DNA from: Labrys sedimenti
GTDB taxonomy: Bacteria > Pseudomonadota > Alphaproteobacteria > Rhizobiales > Labraceae
Reading direction: 5' to 3'
DNA: 64,000 bases
NCBI RefSeq assembly: GCF_034424805.1
Contig: NZ_JAXOUF010000002.1
Coordinates: forward strand, 868,001 to 932,000
Below, piece by piece: positions 57,687 through 64,000 of this stretch. A model generated the notes under the pieces. That model ran no database searches. It saw only the letters and a program-made list of their open reading frames with translations, and was not told the origin of the DNA. The first letter of the stretch is position 1, and each line of letters starts with the position of its first letter. Both the position numbers and the translations under genes were made by a program.

Positions 57687-58681
57687 TGGGCGAGACTGCA
57701 TCCTCTTCCGCCCTCATGCCCTCGCGTGGCCCCCTGGCGCGCCTGTTCGGCGGGCTCGGCCAGGAGATGGTGGTGCTCGGCGCGCTCGTCGTGCTGATTG
57801 CCGCTATCGGCCTCTACAATCCGCGCTTTCTCGGCGCCAGCAACCTGAACGCCATCTTCGCCGGCAATGCCTATATCGCGGTTGCCGCCATCGGCATGGC
57901 GATGGTGATCATCTCCGGCCATATCGACGTCTCCATCGGCTCGCTGATCGGTGTTCTCGCCACGATTGCCGGCACGCTGGCGACCAAGGGCTATCCGATC
58001 TGGATCGCCTGGTTGGTGCCGGTGCTGGTGGGCATCGCCATCAATGCCTTCGTCGGTGTGCTGGTCGCCTATGCCAGCATCCCCTCCATCGTAGTCACGC
58101 TCGGCATGCTTTCCATCCTCAAGGGCGGTCTGATCCTGGCGACCAGCGGCAACTGGATCAACAACCTGCCGCCCGACTTCATGATCGCGCAGATGAACTG
58201 GTTCGGCGTGCGCTCGCCCATCGTCATCATGGTGGTGTTGACGGCGGCGGTCGCCTTCTGGATGCGCTATTCGGCCTTCGGGCGCTCGATCTATGCGGTC
58301 GGCGGCAATCCCGAAGCCGCCCGCGCCGCCGGCATTCCGGCCAAGCCCGTGACCGTTGCCGTCTTCGCCATTCACGGCTTCTTCGCGGGGCTCGCGGCGC
58401 TGCTGTTCGCCACGCAACTGCAGGTGATCCAGTCGACCGTACCCCCCGGCCTCGAACTCACCGTCATCACCGCTGCCGTGATCGGCGGCGTCTCCATCCT
58501 CGGCGGCACCGGCACGGTGATCGGCTCCACCCTGGCGGCCATGCTGTTCGCCACCATCACCTCGGCCTTGACCTTCATGCCCTATTCCAACGTGCTGGTG
58601 TTCTGGAAACAGGCGATCGTCGGCGTACTCATCCTCGTCACCGTGCTGGCGGACATGGTCCGCCGCCACCGCATGATCTGA
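57686..58681 (+). CDS. Sugar ABC transporter permease 1
   Basis: The 331-residue permease of the ribose/autoinducer-2 type has about ten helices, with GMAMVIISGHIDVSIGSLIGVLATIAGTLATKG near 75-105 and the coupling EAARAAGIP motif. It contains GVSILGGTGTVIGSTLAAMLFATITSAL as in RbsC. Its ATG overlaps the ATPase stop. Pairs with the next permease. Confidence 0.94.
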   Translation: MGETASSSALMPSRGPLARLFGGLGQEMVVLGALVVLIAAIGLYNPRFLGASNLNAIFAGNAYIAVAAIGMAMVIISGHIDVSIGSLIGVLATIAGTLATKGYPIWIAWLVPVLVGIAINAFVGVLVAYASIPSIVVTLGMLSILKGGLILATSGNWINNLPPDFMIAQMNWFGVRSPIVIMVVLTAAVAFWMRYSAFGRSIYAVGGNPEAARAAGIPAKPVTVAVFAIHGFFAGLAALLFATQLQVIQSTVPPGLELTVITAAVIGGVSILGGTGTVIGSTLAAMLFATITSALTFMPYSNVLVFWKQAIVGVLILVTVLADMVRRHRMI

Positions 58682-58691
58682 GGGGGGCACG

Positions 58692-59660
58692 ATGAACTGG
58701 CGCTCCCTTCTGCTTCGCCACGAGGCCATTCTGGCTCTGCTGCTGGTGGTCGTCCTCGTCTTCCTGGCGCAATCGTCCGACAGGTTCCTCACCGTCGACA
58801 ACCTCCTCAACCAGGCCCGGCTGATGACGGAGATCGGCTTGATCGCCCTGGCGATGACCTTCGTCATCGTCACCGGCGGCATCGATCTCTCCGTCGGCTC
58901 GATTGTCGGCGTGGTCGCAATCGTGCTCGGCGTGCTCTGGCAGAATCTCGGCCTGCCGCTGCCGGCCGCCATCGTGCTGGCCCTGGCGCTCGGCACCCTG
59001 TGCGGCGTCGTCAACGGCCTGATCGTCACCCGCTTCAAGGTGCCGCCCCTGATCGCCACCCTGGCCACGCTCGCCCTCTATCGCGGCCTGGCGGAGGGCA
59101 TCAGCCAGGCCCGGTCCGTGCGGGGCTATCCCGACTGGTTCCTGGTGCTGGGGCAGGGGCAGGTGCTCGACGTGCCGGTGCAGGTCTGGCTGCTCCTGCT
59201 GGCGGCGATCGTTGCGGCCTGCGTGCTCGGCCTGACGGTGTTCGGTCGTGCCACCTATGCCATCGGCTCCAACGAGGTCGCCGCGCGCTTCTCGGGCATC
59301 GCGGTCGACCGCACCAAGATCCTGATCTACGGCGCTTCGGGCCTGTGCGCTTCGCTGGCCGGCGTGATCTTCGTCTCCCGGGTGACGACCACGCGTTCCG
59401 ACATGGGATCGGGCTGGGAACTCGATGCCATCACGGCGGTGGTCCTCGGTGGCACCAGTATCTTCGGCGGACGTGGCACCGTCATCGGCACGGTACTCGG
59501 CCTCGCCTTGATGCAGGCTCTGAAGAACGGCCTGCTGTTGCGGGGCTACAAGGGCGACAGCACCATCATCCTGATCGGCACGGCCCTGATCCTCACCGTG
59601 CTGCTCAGCAACCTGGTTCCCCTGCTGAGCCGCATCGCCGGCCGCAAGCGGCCGGCATGA
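58692..59660 (+). CDS. Sugar ABC transporter permease 2
   Basis: The 322-residue permease is paralogous to the previous one: TFVIVTGGIDLSVGSIVGVVAIVLG, AIGSNEVAARFSGIAVDRTK and GGTSIFGGRGTVIGTVLGLALMQALKNGLLL. Two different permeases, as in the LsrC/LsrD and RhaP/RhaQ systems, point to the autoinducer-2/rhamnose branch of the family. It starts 10 bp after the previous gene. Confidence 0.94.
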   Translation: MNWRSLLLRHEAILALLLVVVLVFLAQSSDRFLTVDNLLNQARLMTEIGLIALAMTFVIVTGGIDLSVGSIVGVVAIVLGVLWQNLGLPLPAAIVLALALGTLCGVVNGLIVTRFKVPPLIATLATLALYRGLAEGISQARSVRGYPDWFLVLGQGQVLDVPVQVWLLLLAAIVAACVLGLTVFGRATYAIGSNEVAARFSGIAVDRTKILIYGASGLCASLAGVIFVSRVTTTRSDMGSGWELDAITAVVLGGTSIFGGRGTVIGTVLGLALMQALKNGLLLRGYKGDSTIILIGTALILTVLLSNLVPLLSRIAGRKRPA

Positions 59661-59820
59661 CGAAGATCTTCCGGGCGGGGGCTGTCCTCCCGCCTGAAAG
59701 GATATTCTGGCGTAAGGCGTTCAATATCAACGATCTGGCCCTCGTTCCGGAATCGGTTTCTCCGGCGGCGGGGACGGCAATGGCAGCCGGTGCAAGACCG
59801 GCGAACTGTGGAGGAAGACC

Positions 59821-60924
59821 ATGATCCGTATATCCCTGGCTCTCGCCTTGAGCGTGTCTCTGGTGGGCCTGGCGCATGCCGCCTCGGCCTGGACCGGCGG
59901 CGACGACCTGCCCACCAATCCGCTTGCCTGCGATGCCACGCCGGCCAGCGCGACGAGCAAGCCCTATGACGGCGGCGCCGTCACCGGCGCGCCCGACCGC
60001 AAGGGCAAGCCGATCAAGGTGGTGGACGTGCCCAAGCTCATCGGCATCGGCTACTTCAATGCCACCTCCAAGGGCATCGCCGATGCAGCCAAGGAGCTCG
60101 GCAATGTCGATGCCAAGACCGACGGGCCGACCAAGGCCAATATCGACGAGCAGATCACCTTCATCGACAATTACATCACCTCGGGCGTCGACGGCATCCT
60201 CTACGCCGCCAACGACCCGGTCGCGATCGCGCCCGTGCTGAAGAAGGCGCTGTCCAAGGGCATCAATGTCGTCGGCTATGATGCGAATTCCACGCCGGAT
60301 TCCCGCCAGTGGTTCGTCAACCAGGCCGAGTTCAACGGCATCGCCAAGGCCATGGTCGACAACATGGTCAAGGAGAGCGGCGAGGATGCGGGCGTTGCCA
60401 TCGTCACCTCGACCTTCACCACGCCTAACCAGGCCCGCTGGATCGCCGAGATGGCAGCCTATGCCGCCAAGTGCCATCCCAAGCTGAAGCTCCTGGAGAC
60501 GGTGGAGGCGCAGGAGGACAATGCGCTCTCCTTCTCGCAAGCGACCACGCTGATCAACAAATACGGCTCCGATCTCAAGGGCATCTTCGGCATGACCAGT
60601 GTCGCCACGCCGGCATCCGCCGAGGCGGTGACCCAGGCCGGCCAATGCGGCAAGGTAGCGGTGATCGGGCTGGCCACGCCCAACGCCATGAAGCCCTATG
60701 TCGCCAAGGATTGCGTGAAGTCCGTAGTGCTGTGGAACCCGGTCGATCTCGGCTATGCCGCCATGCAGGTCCTGCGCGCCACGGCCGATGGTTCGCTCAA
60801 GCCCGGCGACACCAAGGTCAAGGCCGGCAAGCTCGGCGAGCTCAACGTGATTAACGGCTCCGAAGTGCTCCTCGGCTCGCCCTTCGTCTTCACGAAGGAG
60901 AATATCGAGAAGTTCGATTTCTAA
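59821..60924 (+). CDS. LsrB/RhaS-like sugar-binding protein
   Basis: The 367-residue periplasmic protein has signal peptide MIRISLALALSVSLVGLAHAASA, then the PBP1-type fold: KVVDVPKLIGIGYFNATSKGIADAAKELGNVDAKTDGPTKANIDEQITFIDNYITSGVDGILYAANDPVAIAPVLKKALSKGINVVGYDANS. It follows the permeases after 160 bp with a GC-rich hairpin and is followed by a terminator. The ligand cannot be named: rhamnose, AI-2 or a nucleoside-derived sugar are all possible. Confidence 0.92.
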   Translation: MIRISLALALSVSLVGLAHAASAWTGGDDLPTNPLACDATPASATSKPYDGGAVTGAPDRKGKPIKVVDVPKLIGIGYFNATSKGIADAAKELGNVDAKTDGPTKANIDEQITFIDNYITSGVDGILYAANDPVAIAPVLKKALSKGINVVGYDANSTPDSRQWFVNQAEFNGIAKAMVDNMVKESGEDAGVAIVTSTFTTPNQARWIAEMAAYAAKCHPKLKLLETVEAQEDNALSFSQATTLINKYGSDLKGIFGMTSVATPASAEAVTQAGQCGKVAVIGLATPNAMKPYVAKDCVKSVVLWNPVDLGYAAMQVLRATADGSLKPGDTKVKAGKLGELNVINGSEVLLGSPFVFTKENIEKFDF

Positions 60925-60991
60925 CGAAAGATCAAGGCTGTAGGCGTCCTTCCCGAATCGGATTGTCGCCCAGTGCTCAAACCAGCAGAAG

Positions 60992-61018
60992 GCCGGGAGA
61001 GATCCCGGCTTTTCCTTT
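60992..61018 (+). terminator. Rho-independent terminator after the sugar-binding protein gene
   Basis: GCCGGGA-GAGA-TCCCGGC followed by TTTTCCTTT, a strong intrinsic terminator that ends the transporter operon. Confidence 0.85.
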
Positions 61019-61065
61019 GACGTCGACCCGGAATCGGTGTGGAGAAACCAGTATCCCGCTACCTG

Positions 61066-61167
61066 AAGCAAAGCGCGTTGAGACGGAGGCGCTTGTTTGC
61101 TCTAGCTCTTTGGTCCGACGCGTCTTTGCGATTCTTGGCGTAACCGCCAAATCGCAAAACGCTCTGG
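61066..61167 (+). repeat. Rhizobial intergenic mosaic repeat, copy 9
   Basis: GAAGCAAAGCGCGTTGAGA at the left, GACGCGTCTTTGCGATTC in the middle and ATCGCAAAACGCTCTGG at the right. Same order and direction as copies 1 and 7. Confidence 0.85.
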
Positions 61168-61206
61168 TTGGATGCCCCTTGACAGGGGGCAAATTGCACG
61201 GGAGTA

Positions 61207-61224
61207 TCGTTTGTACACAAACGA
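61207..61224. promoter_or_regulatory. Palindromic operator before ADP-ribosylglycohydrolase gene
   Basis: TCGTTTGT-AC-ACAAACGA, an 18-bp near-perfect palindrome, lies 29 bp before the ADP-ribosylglycohydrolase start. Its core TTGTACACAA resembles GntR- or LacI-type sites. It suggests separate control of this two-gene unit from the transporter operon. Confidence 0.6.
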
Positions 61225-61253
61225 ATTTTCGGCGCTTTCTCGAAAGGGCAGCC

Positions 61254-62300
61254 ATGGCTATTTCCGCTCAAAGCCGTGCTCGGGGGGCGCTTGTCGGCCT
61301 GGCGATTGGCGATGCCCTGGGCATGCCCACGCAATATATGCCGCGGGCTCTCGTCTCGGCGCGTTACGGCATTCTCGAACGCTTCGAACCGGCGCCCGAC
61401 GACAATCCGATCAGCCGCGGCATGCCGGCCGGGCGGGTGACCGATGATACCGACCAGGCCGTCATCCTCGGCGAGCTCCTGGTCGAGGGCAGGGGCTATG
61501 TCGATCCCCGGCGTTTCGCCGACGAACTCCTGGCTTGGGAAACCCGCATGATCGCAGCGGGCTCGGCCGATCTCCTCGGCCCCTCCACCCGCAAGGCGCT
61601 GACGCTGATCGCCGAGGGCATGCCGACCGACGAGACCGGGCGCACCGGCGCCACCAATGGCGCGGCCATGCGCGTTGCCCCGGTCGGCATCGTCTTCCCG
61701 GCGCGTCCCGTCGAGGCGCTGGTCGATGCCGTCTTCCAGTCCGGCCACGTCACCCACAACACCACTATCGGTCTTGCCGGCGCGTCGGCCGTCGCCGCTG
61801 CCGTGAGTGCCTCGGTCGACGGAGCCAATATCGACGAAGCGCTGCAAGCGGCCGTCGAAGGCGCAGCGCAAGGGGCGAAGCGCGGCTTCTATTTCGCCGG
61901 CGGTGATATCGCCGCGCGGATCCGCTGGGCCATCGAGTTGGTACGGGGCAAAAGCGAGGCCGAGGCCCTCGATCTCATCTACGACATCGTCGGAACCGGC
62001 GTCGCCACGCAGGAGGCCGTGCCCGCCGCGATGGCCATCATCTCGCTGGCGCCCGACGATCCCTGGCGCATCTGCCGCCTGTCGGCGAGCCTGGGGGGCG
62101 ATTGTGATACCGTTGCCGCCATTGCCGGCGCGGTGGCGGGTGCCTGCCATGGCGTCGAAGCTTTTCCCGCGCCGGTGATCGCAGCCATCGAGGCCGCCAA
62201 TCCAGACCTCGATCTTATCGGCCTGGCTGATCGCCTGCTGGCGCTGCGGGGCAGGGCGTCGATCCTGCCTCCCGCCGCGAAGGGAACTTCCTCGGCATGA
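61254..62300 (+). CDS. ADP-ribosylglycohydrolase family protein
   Basis: The 348-residue protein belongs to the DraG/ADP-ribosyl-hydrolase fold (YegU-like): ARGALVGLAIGDALGMPTQYMP, VTDDTDQAVIL with the metal-binding Asp pair, GATNGAAMRVAPVGIVFP, GHVTHNTTIG and the second acidic pair in LGGDCDTVAAIAGAVAGACHG. It hydrolyses ADP-ribosyl or similar N-glycosidic bonds using Mg2+. It overlaps the PfkB kinase start (ATGA). In E. coli the yegTUVW group pairs a nucleoside transporter, such a hydrolase, a kinase and a regulator, so a nucleoside or ribosyl-compound pathway is likely here. Confidence 0.92.
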   Translation: MAISAQSRARGALVGLAIGDALGMPTQYMPRALVSARYGILERFEPAPDDNPISRGMPAGRVTDDTDQAVILGELLVEGRGYVDPRRFADELLAWETRMIAAGSADLLGPSTRKALTLIAEGMPTDETGRTGATNGAAMRVAPVGIVFPARPVEALVDAVFQSGHVTHNTTIGLAGASAVAAAVSASVDGANIDEALQAAVEGAAQGAKRGFYFAGGDIAARIRWAIELVRGKSEAEALDLIYDIVGTGVATQEAVPAAMAIISLAPDDPWRICRLSASLGGDCDTVAAIAGAVAGACHGVEAFPAPVIAAIEAANPDLDLIGLADRLLALRGRASILPPAAKGTSSA

Positions 62301-63268
62301 GCAAGAGGCCGCCTCCCACTCGCCTCCTGTCCGTCGGCAGCGTCCTGGCCGATGTCCGCCTCGACGTACCCTGCCTGCCGCAGCGCGGCGGCGACGTGCT
62401 GGGGTCCGAGGCGACGATCAGTGCGGGAGGGGGCTTCAACATCCTCACGGCGGCTGCCCGCAACGGTCTCAGGGCCGCCTTTGCCGGCCAGCACGGCAAG
62501 GGGCCCTATGGCGAGCGCATCCGCGCCGAATTGGCCGCCGAAGGTATCGAGGCGCTGATGCCGGTGAGCCGGGATGGCGACAGCGGCTTTTGTATTGTGA
62601 TGGTCGAGCCGGACGGCGAGCGCACCTTCGTCACCAGCCCGGGCGTCGAGGCGCGGCCGGGGCAAGAACCGCTCTCCACCCTGCAACTGGGCCCGGCCGA
62701 TGCGCTGTTCGCCTCGGGCTATGACCTCTGCTACCCGCAACTCGGTCCTGCGATCGCCGATTGGATCAGCGGCCTGCCGGCGAGCGTCACCGTGATGATC
62801 GATCCCGGTCCCCTGGTCGCCGATATTCCAGCCGACATCATGGCCGCGGTGCTGGTACGGGCCGATATCTTGACCCTGAACCGGCGCGAGGCCGGTCTGC
62901 TCACCGGAAGCGACGACAGGACGGAGGCGGCGAGGCGGGTGCGCGATCGCCTGTCGCCGGGCGCGTTGGTGATCCTGAGGGATGGCCCCGCCGGGTGTTT
63001 CCTGCTCGGCGGCGACATCGGGGAGACCGGCCTGCAGGTTCCGGCGCCTCCCGTGCGCATGGTCGACGCCACCGGAGCGGGCGATGCCCATACCGGCGTG
63101 TTCCTGGCCGCGCTCGCGGCCGGCTATCCCGCGGCCGAGGCTGCGAAGCGGGCCAATGCCGCCGCCGCCCTTGCCGTCACCCGCAAGGGACCGGCGACCG
63201 CGCCCGGCACGGAGGAACTCAACGCTTTTCTCGCCAGACAGGACTACGACAAGACTACAACCAGATAG
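62297..63268 (+). CDS. PfkB-family carbohydrate kinase
   Basis: The 323-residue ribokinase-fold sugar or nucleoside kinase has the N-terminal glycine motif SAGGGFNILTAAARNGLRAAFAGQHGKGPYG and the C-terminal PfkB signature DATGAGDAHTGVFLAALAAG with the catalytic Asp. NRREAGLLTG is the usual substrate-lid segment. It is translationally coupled to the ADP-ribosylglycohydrolase. Together they may free and then phosphorylate a ribose-type sugar or a pseudouridine-like nucleoside. Confidence 0.93.
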   Translation: MSKRPPPTRLLSVGSVLADVRLDVPCLPQRGGDVLGSEATISAGGGFNILTAAARNGLRAAFAGQHGKGPYGERIRAELAAEGIEALMPVSRDGDSGFCIVMVEPDGERTFVTSPGVEARPGQEPLSTLQLGPADALFASGYDLCYPQLGPAIADWISGLPASVTVMIDPGPLVADIPADIMAAVLVRADILTLNRREAGLLTGSDDRTEAARRVRDRLSPGALVILRDGPAGCFLLGGDIGETGLQVPAPPVRMVDATGAGDAHTGVFLAALAAGYPAAEAAKRANAAAALAVTRKGPATAPGTEELNAFLARQDYDKTTTR

Positions 63269-63355
63269 GGTGGATGCCCCCGCAGGCACGAACGCCCAGC
63301 CAATGATAAGAAAATCGAGAGCAGAATGTCGCCATCGACGAAGGGAATTGGAAAG

Positions 63356-64000
63356 ATGACATATCGGATCACGCGCCGCCATTTCACCGCCCTGGGAGCC
63401 GCGGCCGTCGCCGGCCTGTGGGCACGCCCGGGTTCTGCCCAGGCCAAGGAAATCACCGTGCTCAACTGGAAGGGCTACGGCACCGACGAGGCCTTCGCGC
63501 TCAAGGCCTTCGCCGAGCAGACCGGCATCACGGTCAAGCATGACTATTTCAACTCCGAACCGGAAATGCTGACCAAGCTGCGCACCAATCCGGGTGCCTA
63601 TGACGTGGTGCTGATCAACAGCGCCCGCACCCAGCAGGCCCAGGCCGAGGGCCTGATCGACCCGGTCGACCTCGCCACCATCGCCAATGCCAAGGATCTG
63701 GCTCCGGCCCTGAAGGACCACGCCAACCTCAAGGCCGACGGCAAGACCTATGGTCTCGCCTGGCTCTGGGGCATGAATTCCCTCGCCGTGCGCCAGGGCA
63801 TCAGTGCCGACAGCTGGACGATTTTCTCCGACCCCAAATATGCGGGCAAGCTGGCCCTGTTCGACGATGCCGTGACCTCCGTCGGTATCGGCGCCCTGCT
63901 CACGGGCCAGGATGCCAACGATCCCAAGGACCTCGCCAAGATCACCGAGGTGCTGAAGGCGATGAAGCCGAACGTCAAGCTGATGTGGTCGAGCGAAGAC
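63356..64000 (+). CDS. PotD-like spermidine/putrescine-type binding protein (partial)
   Basis: The gene is cut by the right edge, and 215 codons are visible. The N-terminus RITRRHFTALGAAAVAGLWARPGSAQA is a twin-arginine signal. The mature part EITVLNWKGYGTDEAFALKAFAEQTGITVKHDYFNSEPEMLTKLRTNPGAYDVVLINSART matches the extracellular solute-binding family 1/PotD type for polyamines, with GLAWLWGMNSLAVRQ further on. ATG 63356 is used, and ATG 63326 is in frame. It reads in the same direction as the kinase gene 88 bp away and is probably the first gene of another ABC operon. Confidence 0.88.
   Translation, partial: MTYRITRRHFTALGAAAVAGLWARPGSAQAKEITVLNWKGYGTDEAFALKAFAEQTGITVKHDYFNSEPEMLTKLRTNPGAYDVVLINSARTQQAQAEGLIDPVDLATIANAKDLAPALKDHANLKADGKTYGLAWLWGMNSLAVRQGISADSWTIFSDPKYAGKLALFDDAVTSVGIGALLTGQDANDPKDLAKITEVLKAMKPNVKLMWSSED

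Noticed and set aside
59740..59820. Possible cobalamin riboswitch (GCCGGTGCAAGACCGGCGAACTG)
   Set aside because: A short local resemblance only. The B12 box and the rest of the fold are missing, and the gene downstream is a sugar-binding protein.

Overview
The window is GC-rich, densely coded DNA with long operons and little spacer. It comes from an alphaproteobacterium, most likely of the order Hyphomicrobiales (Rhizobiales). The basis is an imuAB mutasome operon behind a GTTC-N7-GTTC SOS box, Omp25-type outer-membrane proteins, a rhizobial-type porin fragment, many periplasmic binding proteins with Tat leaders, and at least nine copies of an intergenic mosaic repeat of the kind rhizobia carry. 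Genus cannot be set from the sequence alone. No CRISPR array, rRNA, tRNA or complete insertion sequence was seen.

Layout. 1-4.5 kb: imuB (cut by the left edge), imuA, a SulP anion transporter, a small membrane protein and a ParD-like antitoxin without a toxin. 4.5-27.2 kb: a purine island. Its leftward arm encodes two complete BMP-type nucleoside/nucleobase ABC transporters, a cytosine-deaminase-like amidohydrolase and a GntR/FCD regulator. Its rightward arm encodes a split Rieske oxygenase: two oxygenase subunits that keep the mononuclear iron site but have no Rieske domain, one reductase that carries the Rieske domain, and a GST-like protein. The same set of parts forms the NdmC-NdmD-NdmE N7-demethylase of bacterial caffeine degradation. 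Two adenine-deaminase-family proteins, an AzgA-type purine permease and a LysR regulator close the island. Read together, the genes suggest uptake, oxidative N-demethylation and deamination of methylated purines or related heterocycles.

27.3-39.4 kb: a double-barrel outer-membrane protein, a LysR pseudogene fragment, dusA, a metallo-hydrolase, a porin fragment, cobT/cobS, a DUF1289 protein, a solute-binding protein, a beta-hydroxyacid dehydrogenase, a FloR-like phenicol exporter behind a possible leader-peptide attenuator, and a free-standing small-RNA candidate. 39.5-51.7 kb: enoyl-CoA hydratase, two EamA exporters, a SolA-like oxidase, moaA, a DUF971 protein, a bdhA/adc/patatin group, an L,D-transpeptidase, an SDR/ArsR pair, a rhodanese and an XRE regulator.

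52-55 kb: a Gram-negative sortase system, in which a VIT-vWA protein with a C-terminal LPQTA signal overlaps a class GN sortase. 55-64 kb: a DeoR regulator, a four-gene sugar/nucleoside ABC transporter, an ADP-ribosylglycohydrolase translationally coupled to a PfkB kinase behind an 18-bp palindrome, and the start of a polyamine-type binding protein cut by the right edge.
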